DNA of 64,000 nt from Platycnemis pennipes (taxonomy: Eukaryota > Arthropoda > Insecta > Odonata > Platycnemididae), in assembly GCA_933228895.1 (NCBI GenBank), contig OW121852.1, positions 105,855,544 through 105,919,543 of the forward strand. The letters are read 5' to 3'. The stretch's first letter is position 1. Each line of letters opens with the position of its first letter. The position numbers and the translations under genes were made by a program. Below, one piece after another: positions 1-12,054 of this stretch. Under the pieces are notes generated by a model. That model ran no database searches and had not been told where the DNA came from. It saw only the letters and a program-made list of their open reading frames with translations.

Positions 1-1267
1 GGATCATAATTTATTGCACAATTCTTGGCAGATTTACCCCTCTATAGGTCTTTCAGACCGATTGCGAATACTTATGTCACATATTTCAAATTCATTTTTT
101 TAATCTAGTCTCATTTTTACGATAGTCATTGTCTGAAAGTTTTGTATTCATGAGGTTGTTTATGATTTGTCGGACGGGGGATAAGAAGTAGTCAAACATA
201 TCGGTTTTAATGAGCTAAAAAAGCTAAGGCAACACATAAACGCCCAACTTAACTTGATATCGGGATAAATCCTAATACAAGCGCCAAATCCTTGGCCAAA
301 ACGGGATTCTTCGAACCCGCGTTCTTTCAGTTCCCATGGCGACTATGGCCGGTGACAGACGGATGAGTGGGCATGTGACACTAAATAATTCATGATTAAC
401 CTTGACAAGAACCTTGGACATTAAACCAAGGACATTAACCTTGACAGGAGAGAAGTTAGAGCAGGTGGAATCATTAACCTTGGGAATATCATATGGTGCG
501 GAAGAAACATGAAGCATATTCACTACAGAAGAGATCAAGCTAGAACGCGCTCATGATGGAGTGAGCACATCTCCTCTCTGACAGGATAATATTAAAAACA
601 AGGAAGCATTAAGAGAAAACTGGAGCGTAACACTTCATACGTCAGAAAAGGTTATCGGTGAACAATAGGCAGCTTCGAAAGCTGGTATGGACGTAGGATG
701 CTGATTATCAAATGGCCGGATTAAATTATTAATGAGATACATTACATAAAATACGAAATTCAAGAACCAGGAGTGCTGAGCAATCCAGAAACTCAATGAA
801 TTTGTGAAGAACATCACTGAGTTAAAAATAATTGGGTTCTCGAGGATCTACGTAAAACAATTTCCTAAACCAAAATACTATGTCTTAAATATAATCCCAC
901 TTTCTATTCCTAAATCCCAATTTCCAACGCTATAAAGATGTAACGAATACTTCCTTTTATACATGACACTTAGTTTTTAGACACTTAGAATTTAATAGAA
1001 GAGTCTTCTCTTCTAACTGCGTAATTTAAAAAATATATGTCGTCTTTGATGTGGACTGTATCAGTCCAAAATCTTAATACATAGAATTTGGGATAAACCG
1101 CGATGACAGGGCTTTCGAAGTACGATTAGTCCTATATAAGGAAGAGTATGGGAACATGGACTGAGCGACACTGTACGCGGAGGTTATTTGGAATTTAACC
1201 TAGTTGTTTTGCATGTCTTCATGCAAATAAGTTTTCTATCTGGTTGATAATGCATAGTAGTAATAGT
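1..1267. other. No gene recognised, AT-rich spacer
   Basis: I see no gene here. Open frames are short (at most about 88 codons), overlap on opposite strands and resemble nothing known. A box-B-like stretch, TTCGAACCC at about 310-318, might be a decayed tRNA-derived repeat, but no matching box A was found. Confidence 0.6.
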
Positions 1268-1309
1268 TTACCCCCTGACACACGCCCATGCGGTGGATTG
1301 CAGTGCATT
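1268..1309 (+). repeat. LINE tail remnant (left half), split by a later insertion
   Basis: The stretch reads as the conserved LINE tail (CCCCTGACACACGCCCATG, then GGTGGATTGCAGTGCATT). Its continuation, ATGTAGGTGTAGAT, is found at 1923-1936 on the other side of the minus-strand LINE at 1310-1916. The tail is therefore the older insertion and was cut by the younger one. Confidence 0.75.
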
Positions 1310-1916
1310 CATCTACATCTACATCCTCATAATACCCTGCAAGCCACCACAAGGGTGTGTGGCAGGGGGTGATTGCTCACCAAACATGCACTACATATCA
1401 TGCATAAAAAAGGAATAGTATTAATATAGTAGTCAGAACTACACTATTTAAAAAGATAGAAATTGCAAAGAAAACATGCAAAAACATTCTGTTAGTAGGG
1501 TTAGCTTTAAGTACTCATACCAACATGCAGCTACCAATGCTATTCATTGCTACTCTCCGATAGGACATATTTACCGTTATTCGTATCTCTTATTGTGCGA
1601 GGGAAAAAGGACATTTTGAATCGGTCAGTTCGGCAATCAATTTCTCTAACTTTATGATTATGGTCCAGTCTGCCATAGTAAGTTGGGGTTCGTAAAATAT
1701 TTTTAACATCATCACTGAAAATATTGCCTTGGAATTTGTGGAACAGATTAAGTCTAAATTTCAACCTGCGGTCTGACAATGATTCCCATTTCAATTCATT
1801 TAATAGACTGGTTACGCTAATATAATTATCGTATCGTCCCTTTACAAATCTTGCCGATCTTCGCTGCACACGTTCAAGTTCATTACTTAGACCGATTTCG
1901 TAGGGATCCCATACAC
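1310..1916 (-). pseudogene. LINE-A 3' fragment: RT C-terminus, 3'UTR and tail
   Basis: This is a 5'-truncated CR1/L2-like non-LTR retrotransposon on the minus strand. The open part (1540-1869) encodes the region after the RT domain, with the family motifs VQRRSARFVKGRYD, SVTSLLNELKWESL, RRLKFRLNL and REIDCRTDRFKMSFFPRTIRD. It is followed by the 3'UTR and tail (GGTGGCTTGCAGGGTATTATG) and a short GATGTA-type microsatellite at 1310-1325. The 109-residue frame is identical to the one at 60281-60610 on the plus strand. TGCATT at 1304-1309 and 1917-1922 is a 6-bp target-site duplication. No catalytic RT or endonuclease residues remain, so the copy is inactive. Assignment to the CR1/L2 part of the Jockey group is inferred from motif style. 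Confidence 0.9.
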
Positions 1917-1940
1917 TGCATTATGTAGGTGTAGATTTCA
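1917..1940 (+). repeat. LINE tail remnant (right half)
   Basis: TGCATTATGTAGGTGTAGAT continues the tail interrupted at 1309. The repeated TGCATT is the target duplication of the inserted LINE. Confidence 0.7.
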
Positions 1941-2046
1941 TCCCTCAGGGAGTTCATTTTATTAGTTAAACTGGTCTGAATTTTACCTATTTAAACTACA
2001 TATTTGGATTTGATAGCATGTTTTTGCACTTACCTCTGTCACTTGA

Positions 2047-2215
2047 ACGTAATTTATAAATGCATTCCATTATTCACCTTACTATTATAAGTTTTACGGC
2101 GAGCAAAAATAACTTCATCCTCATGAGTATCACGAGTAGCAAGCCCGTATGTCCGTACCTACCAAGATGCCCTCTGGCTTCTCAAATCAGCTGCGATGCC
2201 TTCGTCAGTACATTC
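2047..2215. repeat. Dispersed repeat shared with 40.60-40.97 kb
   Basis: The segment (ATTATTCACC, AAGTTTTACGGCGAGCAAAA, AGCAAGCCCGTATG, CTACCAAGATG, TTCTCAAATCA) recurs at 40598-40662 plus 40872-40965, where a 209-bp insertion splits it. This copy is the unsplit version. No coding potential was recognised. Confidence 0.75.
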
Positions 2216-2221
2216 ATATAA

Positions 2222-2355
2222 ATCTGCGCAATACCCTACGAGCCACCACGAGTGTGTGGGGCAGGGGGTGAAGATCACCTAACAAGCACTATTGACATGG
2301 AACTAGGCTACTTCATGGAAACCTGCTAGATAATACGGTCAGCTAGACGGTTGGG
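2222..2355 (-). repeat. LINE-B tail and partial 3'UTR
   Basis: Read on the minus strand this is the LINE-B end: CATGTCAATAGTGCTTG, GGTGATCTTCACCCCCTG and the GTGGCTCGTAGGGTATTG tail. The 3'UTR part matches the plus-strand copy at about 8585-8690. No RT remains. Confidence 0.75.
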
Positions 2356-3059
2356 ATATAGATAGTAATTAATTGATTGGTTGGTAATACAATCTATTAT
2401 TACTAGGCCTATCAGGTGTAAAATGGCTTCTTTCTCGTACTCTCTCGTCGCATTTGCCTAGAACTCTTTTTAGGAATCCTAATCTACGGTTTCCTACGCT
2501 ATTTATTTCCCCTATACGTTTCCCCAACATTCTAACCTCCTGGCTTGCAATTTAAGCGACATTCATGTAATTTTATGTCTGCGGCGCTAGGCGCCGACTA
2601 GTCCTCCGGCATGTGGAGGCATGAACAATGGAGCAGGCAGTTGGAATGATTCGAAATGGAGAATACGAAAGGAGCTTGTATGAAGAGAAAGAATGGAGTA
2701 AAAGGAAGATTACAATACTTCCCGAGACCTCTCTCCTTCCTTAGTCCTCTCTAATCCCTCACCCCCAACTCACGCCATTTCCCAGAAATCACTGCGCACG
2801 GAGAAACGAATGATTCCCCACAGGCTTTGGATTAATAGCAAGCCGAGCTCGGCCCCATGATAACGGCATTTAAAGCGACGGCGTTAATCTTTCGAGCCAT
2901 TACTTTGTGCCATCCTCCACACGATAAGTACCGCTAAAACGTCACTTTGACTCAAAGAAACGTTCACTACTGCGGTTCTACCTCGCATGTTATATTACCG
3001 CGAAAAAAAAGCGGATGCACTTCTGCATAATTTTAGCCGGGGTAGTTGGGACGGGCTTT
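2356..3059. other. No gene recognised
   Basis: Mixed-composition spacer. The only structure seen is a short GC palindrome around 2580-2600 (GGCGCTAGGCGCC). No repeat family was recognised. Confidence 0.5.
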
Positions 3060-3118
3060 ATCTACCTCCACTCCACCTGAGGGGTGTGTTTCAGGGAGTA
3101 TATCACCGCTAAATATGA
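3060..3118 (-). repeat. Decayed LINE tail
   Basis: ATCTACCTCCACTCCACC, then GGGGTGTGTTTCAGGGAGT and TATCACC follow the reverse complement of the LINE tail with many changes. This is an old copy. Confidence 0.5.
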
Positions 3119-5969
3119 CGTAATTGAATTCACTAAAAGCCATTTTGCTACGTCATAAAAAATAGTAGCCAATCGAAAAGGATTTAAGGCTGGGAAAAGG
3201 GCTAAAAAAGAAAAAAATGTACATGAAAAGGTTTACAGCCGTGACGAATCACACCTTTTGAAACACGAATGTATTGTAGGACAGATGGTAATATCAAAAA
3301 CCGAAAATCATTGAAGGCGATGGTACACGGAAATCTATTGCAGGAAGTGCTTTCGTTTCTCAACCACATCTACAGCATTCAGTCCTCATTTTTAAAAATG
3401 CCTATATATTTTGTTCTCATTATTGTGCTAAAAAAATGTTAACGAGGGCAATGAATAAACGGCAAGACTATAGAAGGAAACGATAGTGTCCGTAGTTCTA
3501 CATTCATGCAATCAAGCAGTTGGATTTATATTTTTTCTCACGACTTATAACAACAATTACATTGCTTTTTATCCTCCCATAACTCAAAAATTTTAAGGAG
3601 CGTTCCAGCTTATAGAGAAAACTATTTCTATGATCTGAAAGAGACTTCATTCAAATGCCTTGAAATGGTAGTAATCCTTAGTTAATATGCACAGCAAATA
3701 CATCAAAACCTCTGACTAGGTGGTTGGTTGCATTAATGTTGCGCCTTTTTGTTCTTCCTAGTCTTGTAGCATCCTCAGTTCACTTATTTTCATTTCATTT
3801 ACTGCAGTTGACAAAAAAATGAATGATAAAAGCAATCGAATGGAGTAAGATTTCAAACATCGATTTTCTAACACCACATACCTAATTTCACATTTTGAGA
3901 ATGTAAGAACATAGGATCTCTTGTTAAGATTTCTTCAACGAAAGAATCCATCTAAAGCGAGATATGGCCAATAGAAACGTACAAGAATGTCTTGAGGAAT
4001 ACCTAGGTAGTCTTAACTGACTACGGAAATAAGGGAGACCCTGATTCGTATTCCTGTTAAGGTGAATAATTTCTTTCGGTGAGAATCTTCACATTGTGCT
4101 CATCAGCGAGTGACTCCGTTAAATATTTTCGCGCCTAGTTCGCAATCCTTGAATGGAATCTCTTTAGTGCACGTTTTTCTGGGAGTATTGCGCCATCTCG
4201 CGGTTTTAGTATTAAGTTTTCGATTTTTGCCTTCACCGAAACATAGTACTTGTTTCAATACACCCATGAGTATCCAATTAACAGCAATATTACTGATTAA
4301 TAAATTGTCTTTTTACCTTTACTGACAAACAACTACTGCAAAAAATCCATAGTATCATATGAGAAATCAATATAAAATAGTAGCTCATGGAAATAAAGCT
4401 TGCATATCGGTTCAAAAATCGTGACCAAAATTAGACTCGAGAAGAATATATACTTTAAGCAACACATGCATTTTTAATTGTTAAATTCTGACGTCGGCAG
4501 TAAAGAAGATATTTATCTACATAATATTGATCTTTTAAGAATTGAGAACGTCTGCGCCAGTAGATGTCACCAAGTGTACATGAAATTTATAACAGTTCTA
4601 AGAATAAATAGAAACATAGAAAGATTTTTTATTACTCAATACATTTTTCGTAAAAGAGGCAGATAATAATTAAGTGTAAAACTAAAATTTTGTAAAGAAT
4701 TTCTATTTCAATTCGTAATTTTAAAATCCAAAATTTAACCTAGATTCCATCAAAAAGATTTTATTGAGGCATTTAGATACAAAGGTCAACTAAGACCTTT
4801 TACTACAAAAAAAACAATTAATAGCTTTTCCAAATAAATTAATTGTTGTTGAATACACATGCATAGGGAAAATGGTATTAATGGACACACGATCATCTTG
4901 AGTCCATTGATTTTATTGGTACGCATCTACATACGCCCACTTCCGGGAGAGGTTGCTACCCTTCCATCTTTTTTGCCCTGTTTGATTTCGGAAATCTGCA
5001 GAAAAAATCAGAATCTGTATGCAGCAGGAGAATTTGCATTATGCTAACGAAAATATTTCACGCATTATAAAGCAAATTGATCACATGACCACGCATTTTG
5101 GACAAATTACTATTTCATTGACCTAAAAGGACGGTACTCAGGGATACTAATCATAAAACGTTCGTGGGCAATATGGTTAAGAAAATGAATTAATATTATT
5201 ACGTATTCATTACAGTTGAGACAGTCATTTCAATAACCATTGAATACCCGCAGGGACGTTTAAAAATTTTTCCAAGGATTGAATTCAAATCTTGTTTATA
5301 ATCAGTGTTTTTTACGCGTAGAAATCGATCAATTTCACCCTAACTTCCTCTACTGTAAGTAGCCGGGACACTGGTCAAATAAACCCCAATCCAATAGCCA
5401 GAGGGATGGACAAATAGTTTAATAAAAGCTGGTGAAAATAATTAATAACTGGTGAATAAAGAATAATTCAAGTACATTATTTTCTTAATGTATTAAAACT
5501 AGATTCATTTACTATTTTGTGAATTCAAAGGTATGTACATTGTATTGACTTTTGGAGAAAATTGGACGAAATATATCTCTTTTGAGTTTACCTTGAATGT
5601 GCACCTTGAGATTAGGTCCTGCTCTGAGCACTAAATAAGTATTTGGAAATACATGTGAGAAATTCATTCAATTTTTCTAACTGCTGCGGCATTACACATA
5701 CAAACTGTTGTTCAAACGCAAGAGTGCGGTGAGTAATGCCCCATTTTAATGTAAATATTTATTCAAGCGTTCATTCAGAACACTGTAGGAGATTGCGTCA
5801 GCAGTCCTTATCACGCAAAGAATCATAGGGAATGAAATGTGAAAACAATCGTGCAACGACATATTTACTTGAAACCAGAGTCCGTATATTTAGATGTAGA
5901 TATCCTCATTCTGAGCGGGAAAATTTAAACAAAGTAGCAGGCTTGCTGCCTACTTTGCAGGCACTTTTC
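3119..5969. other. No gene recognised, AT-rich spacer
   Basis: About 2.8 kb of AT-rich sequence. The open frames are about 60-70 codons, with low-complexity composition and no recognisable domain. I saw no strong repeat or hairpin. Confidence 0.5.
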
Positions 5970-6862
5970 ATAAGTACTTTGTATGCAGAGAGAAGGAAAT
6001 GGCTATATTATAAATAGAGAAATGTGTCCCATTATTTCCCTATATGTTTTTGTACACCATGTTTTTTTTATACTATGTTGTCTCCCACTCTCTAAAACCA
6101 CGTTTTTTGCATTTTTCTCTGCAACACAAGCTGCTAAAAACCCCAAAACTACTACCAAATCATACAGACAGAGAATCCACACTCAACGCATCAAACCTCA
6201 CTCTTTTTGCTCAAAACTTGGGAGAGAACGGATACAAAACAGATACAGAATAACTGAACGGAACAAAACGGATACAAAATAACTGACTGATTGACTGACT
6301 CGCTACAAAATTAATATAAATTTGAATTAACCTGCTGATTTAGCAACAAAAATTAACACATAATAAACGTTTTATAGCCTTCTTTCAACTATTATAAAAG
6401 TACCTATTTCAAAACGCTTACCTTTGAAATTCAAAATTCATACACAAGATCGGGGCCGGTAGGCAAAAATTGCTTTATTTCACTATCTGCACATCTAAAA
6501 CGCCAATTAATATTTTCATGCTTACAAAATTGATTGATGAAACTAATTCCACTTTCTTCAACTGCTTCAATCCAATTTTTTCCCCTTTACCAAAAACGTA
6601 AACACATTTACTTAGCAAAGAAAACAAATTTGTATAGGAACTGATTTTTCATGCTAAAATATAGGGAAACAACCATTTTTCTCTTGCATTTTTCTCTACA
6701 CCACAAACTGCTAAAAATCCAAAAGTACTACCAAATCATGGAGACATTGAATCCACACTCAACGCACCAAACCACACTCTTTTAGCTCACAAATTAAGAG
6801 AGAACGATACAAAACGGATACAGAATGACGGACGGACTGACACGCTACAAAAGTAATATATA
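5970..6862 (+). repeat. ~0.9 kb repeat with internal direct repeats, copy 1
   Basis: The unit recurs at 55991-56872 in the same orientation. Both begin with ACTTTGTATGCAGAGAGAAGG and end near GACACGCTACAAAA. Within each copy a ~170-200 bp module (ACAAACTGCTAAAAATCC, AATCCACACTCAACGCA, CCACACTCTTTTAGCTCA, ACTGACTGACACGCTACAAA) occurs twice, here at about 6105-6310 and 6685-6850, flanking ~370 bp of other sequence. No protein was recognised. It resembles a small non-autonomous element with terminal direct repeats, or a dimer, but the superfamily is unknown. Confidence 0.75.
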
Positions 6863-8464
6863 TAGATACCTTAGGTGGAGATGAATTTACGGTCGAAAAT
6901 TCTTCATTTTTATTGAATAGATTTAACCTAATCTTGCACAGGAATCCATCGGCTGCCACATTGAGAAATTTATAGTTTCTCTTATGGGGCACTTACAAAT
7001 TCTACGAGAGAAACAATGGGCAAAAGATAACATACATTCAAAGCAGTGACAACTTGAGGAGCAAATATGAAGCAATAGGTCAACATAATAGCGTAAGAAA
7101 TTAGCGAAAAGGGCAAAAGTGGAGGGTAAAGATCGGAAAATATCTTAGGTAACGGCAGGGTAATGACAAAAATTTAGGCAAAATTGGAACTTTAAACAAT
7201 CAAGGGCATATTTTTGCTTTTCAAGTACACAAGATGTGGGCATCGAAGAGAAATAAATATCGTTTCGATAGTTAATTACATTGAGATAGTTTTACCTACG
7301 CCTCGCATAACTTAAAAAAAAGAAACTCAAGAAAGAGCGAGCGATCGAAGAATGGAAAGACTATGAAGGACGGCGATATTCAAGCATGAGAGGGAAAAGC
7401 GTAGAATAAATATCTAGGTGGGAAATCCCTCAGAAGAAACCAGTTTGAATTTCTTTAGTAGGGAAAACAATTCCAACACCAAAATGGTACCGCAGACAAA
7501 GTTAAGCAATAAATCCTGAGCGCTTGAGAAATGAGAAAGTAGCTAAAGAATAGAAGAATACGTAGTTTTAAGAAGCCTCATTAACGCCAAACTAGCACAA
7601 AATGATTTCACGTGAAATGATTGAATCAAAGAGAATAGTAGTATAAGTCTTTTCTCTTACAAGCGAGTTCCAGATTATGAATAAAACAACCACGCTAGAC
7701 TGGATATTTCTATTAAGGTAGCTTCAGATTACTTTGAAGTAGGCTAATGTGAAAATGTAACTTTTAACAAACAGTCTTCAAAGGAATTGAAGGACTTAAA
7801 TAAAAAGTTATTTATTTCACTAGCACAAATGAAGATTCACTTCATAAAAAAAATATACTGGGAAGGATATTAAAGAGAAAACTTACCCGAACTATGCAAA
7901 GTTATCCAAAGAAGGCGACGACCTGAAAAACAATGAAAACATGTGAGCAAAGTCAAAGCACAAGCCTTTAAGTTCAACATAGAGAAGTATGTTTTATACT
8001 AATGAATGCTAATTGACAACTCAATTGCAGCAAAAGATGATTTTGAATACATTGTATCTAAGAATTGGAATTCAATGCTTATATTCAAACACTGTTTTTT
8101 CCCCTCTAAGAAACTAAGAATTGATAACTAATAATTGATTAAATTTTTTCTCCAGTAGTATTTTCATCGTCGGCTTTAATTTTTTACCTCGACGGTCAGC
8201 ATGAAATAAAGAAGACTAACTTTAATATAACAGTAATTTTATAAGATATAGATTTGTAGTTTTCATACACAAGCATATACAAGAAAACGACTAATATCCG
8301 AAACAGATGTACGGTTGTATATAAAAATTTATGAGGTAGTTTTACTAGCAGTTTAAAGCTACTTGATGTATTTAAATCCTGTTGGCTGAGGATAAAAATT
8401 CACCGGTATACCAACCACCACTATTATTTGGTTGGACAGAAGCGATGAATTAAAACGGATGCAC
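6863..8464. other. No gene recognised
   Basis: AT-rich spacer with only short open frames. No repeat shared with other parts of the window was noticed. Confidence 0.45.
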
Positions 8465-8725
8465 CATAAGAGAGCACAACAGGCAGCGTAGCAAAGGGAT
8501 AGGTAGGTGAAATATTGTTAGAGTAGTCTGCAGTGCATGATGCATGTATTAACAACCAATCCCTCTATTATTGTGTAGATATTAACCATCTAGCTGCATG
8601 TGACCCTATTATGCAGCATATTGCCATGTAGTATCCTAGTGACATGTCAATAGTTCATGCTTGGTGATCTTCCTCCCTTGCCACAGACCCTCGTGGTATC
8701 TCACAGGGTATTATGAAGATGTAAG
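8465..8725 (+). repeat. LINE-B 3'UTR and tail
   Basis: The stretch (GGCAGCGTAGCAAAGGGATA, GTGCATGATGCATGTATTAA, ATCTAGCTGCATGTGACCCT, CTTGGTGATCTTC, tail) parallels the 3'UTR after the RT frames at 57910-58142 and 63834-64000. No RT codons remain, so the copy is severely 5'-truncated. Confidence 0.8.
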
Positions 8726-9489
8726 ATTTCACCAAAAGATGCAAGAGGGATAATAAAAAAAAAATACAACGCCTTGTAAAATTCTTTGCATCCCTAAAAT
8801 ATAACTTTGCGTAACTTCTTTGTAATGAATTAAAATTGCATTTTCCCACCAAAAATTATATTTATGCAACCTAACCATGGTTTCAGCGGCACTCATCAAA
8901 AAGTGATAACTAGAGAATTTCTTGAAGGAAGGTGTCCCATTTACTCACCTCCTACCCTACCACTCTGTAAGAAAAATCAGGTTCTTATGTCTTCTCAACT
9001 TCCGAGGTCACCTTCTAATCTAATTTTACTTACCACTGAGCTGATTCCTAAGACAAACAAAACACACATACTCGAGACGGGATTACGACCTGCGATTATT
9101 GGTTTTTCGGGTCAAAGTGATGTTGATCTGACTGCAGTATCACGGCCACTGCATGATATTTAAAGGCTGACTCCTTGATACCTGTTGAATAAACCCTAAC
9201 AAATGTCACATGTAGGCATAAAAATATTTTAATTTGGTGGAGTAAAAATTTTTATAATAACCTAAAACTATTTTTTGCCTATTTCATTAAAAATCGTGAT
9301 TTAACGACTGAGGAACGGCCATCCCTTGCCATGCGCCTTAACAGTGGCTATCAACGCCAAATGAAGATATGTTCATAATGGAAGAACGCAACTGAATATC
9401 AGCACTCCCGATAACTCATGCAATGACGGGAATTGGGTTGGCATTGTGGATAAATAAAATCTTCCCACCCGGGGGTCCAAGTTTAAAGC
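8726..9489. other. No gene recognised
   Basis: A 99-codon open frame at 8864-9163 has no recognised domain and no supporting context. Otherwise AT-rich spacer. Confidence 0.4.
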
Positions 9490-9710
9490 CCAGCAACAGT
9501 AAAACAGGGGGCCGGCCCTAAGAAATGCAATGATTTGTACGGAGTTGGTGGGCCCTTATCCTACCCAATTCAATGCACTTATCACCTGAATTATACGCAG
9601 TGGAATCAGGATTATATGTTAAATAAGAACCAAATATTTCTGGGAAAAACTTCGGGGGGGGCTGAGGCCCAGAATCTTACCCCCGTGGCTGCCAATAAAA
9701 CTTGCCTACT
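9490..9710 (+). repeat. Fragment of a hAT-like MITE family
   Basis: CACCTGAATTATACGCAGTG, GGGAAAAACTTCGGGGGGG, CTGAGGCCCAGA and CCGTGGCTGCC match the right part of the better-preserved MITE at 46969-47412. The left part (GCAATGATTTGTACGGAGTT, TGGGCCCTTATCCTACCC) is repeated in shorter form at 10027-10092. No clear target duplication was seen, so this copy is degenerate or composite. Confidence 0.55.
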
Positions 9711-10026
9711 GTGGAGTTCTCTAAGTTCTTTCATTTATCTATATTAGAGTAGTGAGTTGAATAAAAGAACTTTTTAAAAATTCACCAAATAGTCAGGAAA
9801 GTGAGCAAACATGCAAGCGAGTACAAATAGTTTCAGGTTGTAGTGTCTGTAGTTTTCATATGTAAAATTCAAACCAGTTTCAGTAATAAAATTAGCTCTA
9901 AGGGGAACCAAATAAAATTAATAATTCTCCTTTAAAATAGCCAGGGGATGATTAAATGAAGTCACGGCGACCAAATTTGGGTTCGATTTCATTGTTATTT
10001 ATGCTTTCATAATAACGCAGTCTTTA

Positions 10027-10092
10027 TAAGAGGCCCTAAAAAAATGCAATGCTTTGTACGGATTTGGTGGGGCCTTATCCTACCCAAGTGCC
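10027..10092 (+). repeat. Second copy of the 9.51 kb segment
   Basis: GAGGCCCTAAAAAAATGCAA, TGCTTTGTACGGATTTGGTG and CCTTATCCTACCC repeat 9511-9570 with a few differences, about 510 bp downstream in the same orientation. Confidence 0.7.
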
Positions 10093-10179
10093 TCCATTGT
10101 CACTCATAAGCTGGCATACCAATGTCTCCTCCAGTAAAATCTAACCTTCTTGGTAAGGAGTTCCTAAAAAGGTGGATGA

Positions 10180-10560
10180 AAGGCTTCCGCTAAGGGGAGT
10201 CGGTTAGGGGTCAATTTGGAATAATTTTTCCGGGGTTGTAGAATGGCGTCACGCTCGGCTGGAAGAACGTTAAGTGTGGGAGGGGAGGAGGTGGAGGGGG
10301 AGGGGGTTGGGCGTTTGGGGCGGCGTCGGGCGTGGGAAATTTTCCCAAGTCGGCGAGGGGTTGAACCAGGGGGGAAGTTTTTTGGGGTGTGGGGGAGGGG
10401 CAAGTTTACGATGGACGGGAAGTGAGGTCTGGGCATGGGATGGGTGGTTTGACGGCGCATGGGAATTGCGCTGCTGAGTGAGAAAAAGGTGGGAATTCCT
10501 AATCCCACGGAATTGCATAAAGAGGAGGAGGATACGCCTCCTACCCCAGGCCAAGAAGGC
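10180..10560 (+). other. Strand-asymmetric G-rich tract
   Basis: The plus strand is strongly G-rich, with closely spaced G-runs at about 10278-10320 and 10366-10400 that fit quadruplex-type spacing. Overlapping open frames on both strands are caused by the biased composition and are not called genes. Confidence 0.6.
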
Positions 10561-10738
10561 CCCTTGCGGAGCAGCTAAGTTTGAATTCGGATCGTCTCAA
10601 CTTTCGCCCCGTATTCAAATGATTCCGATATTTACATGTACGTTTGTCTGCGGGATATCTCAGTTTTCAGTTTAGACAACGAACTGAGGAGCTTAGTATG
10701 GAGGGTAGAATAGTATCTGAGACATTTTTATCTATGTA

Positions 10739-10800
10739 ATACCCTACGAACCACTGTGTCAGTGTGTGGAAGCGGGCGAATATCACCAGACATACACTAC
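10739..10800 (-). repeat. Decayed LINE tail
   Basis: TATGTAATACCCTACGAACC, then GTGTGTGGAAGCGGGCGA and ATCACCAGACATACACTAC is the minus-strand tail with substitutions. Confidence 0.65.
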
Positions 10801-10877
10801 TTAAATACAACTAAGAGCTACAAGCTCCTCATTCAAGAAAACGTGTTAGTAGAAAGGAGAAAAAGCCACTTTATAAA

Positions 10878-11003
10878 ACGACCTAAGTTTCTATTGTAGT
10901 ACAATCATCTCCAAGCTAAGCACAAAGAGTCAGCGAGCTCCTTATATACCTGGAAAGGCGCTTACCTTGGAGATGATTGTACTACAATCGATACCTAGGT
11001 CGG
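10878..11003. repeat. Palindromic repeat with CCGACCTAGGT ends, copy 1
   Basis: Arms at 10878-10915 and 10966-11003 are inverted copies. The inner 23 bp (ATTGTAGTACAATCATCTCC, AAG) pairs perfectly with 10966-10988, and the outer parts (ACGACCTAAGTTTC and GATACCTAGGTCGG) pair imperfectly. Downstream GCGGTTCCACCAAGTAAAGC resembles the flank of the related palindrome at 47968-48150 (TGGTTCCACGAAGTCAAGC). Probably the end region of a retroelement; the class is not established. Confidence 0.7.
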
Positions 11004-11457
11004 TGTCTGAATAAACTGCAATCATACAAAGTGGTTTTTTCTCCTTGGTACCATCTTGCGGTTCCACCAAGTAAAGCCTGAGGACTTAATTTTTAAAACG
11101 TGTTAGATAGATAAGAATCACGTGCAAATAGATGGTTAATATCTACATAGTTATGAAGAAATTACTAGTTGGAAAAGTATTTCTCTACATATAAATATTT
11201 ATCTCTATTTCCCACGCATGCAGTAATAAAGATAAGAGATAATTCATGTACTACAGACCATTCCAATAATTTTTCACCTAATTCTCCCTTTGGTATTCTT
11301 CCTATTCCGGTTCGTCGGGAATATGACATTTTACATCTGTCGGTACATCAATCTACCTCTCTAATCAAGTTTATCTGATCAAACCTAGCATAATACGTAG
11401 AGGACATGGAATCTAGGGAAAGGTGAGAAATGATTAGGAAAGAGAATGAATGTTTAG

Positions 11458-11512
11458 TGTGAATTCACCCCCTGCCACACACCATTATAGTGGCTTGCAG
11501 AGTATTATGTAG
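11458..11512 (+). repeat. LINE-A tail
   Basis: GTGTGAATTCACCCCCTGCC, ACACACCATTATAGTGGC and TTGCAGAGTATTATGTAGAT make a typical LINE-A tail. No UTR or RT was recognised upstream. Confidence 0.75.
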
Positions 11513-12054
11513 ATAATTAGAGGCTTTAGAAATGGGGAAGCAGAGGAGAATTGGGAAAGGAAAACCCGCATCCTTACAATGAATGGGATCGAGGATAGTT
11601 GGGTAAGTGTTGAGCATGGCTAGGGAGAAAGAGGATTGTTGTCAAAATTAGGGGGTAGGTGGGCAGCTAACAAGTAATGTACTGGAGTGGTCATGGGCAA
11701 ACTGGCCTTAGGGTTACAATGGCGCCAGAATGATAGTTGCTGGAGAGATCTATAGTGCATGAAGCATGTTTTAACATTAGGTATGAACCTATACATGCTT
11801 TGGAAATACATAAAAATATTTATATCTGGATAAATTTTTTTTAACCAGTAATTACTTCCTTATTATGTAGATATTATCCATGCTTAGGAAGGATAGCGGC
11901 TCACCGACTCCGTAAAAATATATAATTTTACACGGTCTTCTATGGTGAGTGCATGTGACTTAAAACACAATTAATAATGAATTATTACCCAAATTCCATC
12001 TCTGTGGCGTCTGTTAATTTTCCTATGAGTACTTAAGGAATGTTTAATACATTT
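11513..12054. other. No gene recognised
   Basis: AT-rich spacer. CTATAGTGCATGAAGCATG near 11751-11769 may be a trace of a LINE-B 3'UTR, but too little is left to call. Confidence 0.35.

Noticed and set aside
10164..10508. Overlapping open frames of 60-114 codons in the G-rich tract
   Set aside because: They lie on both strands in several frames and reflect strong G/C strand bias, which removes stop codons.
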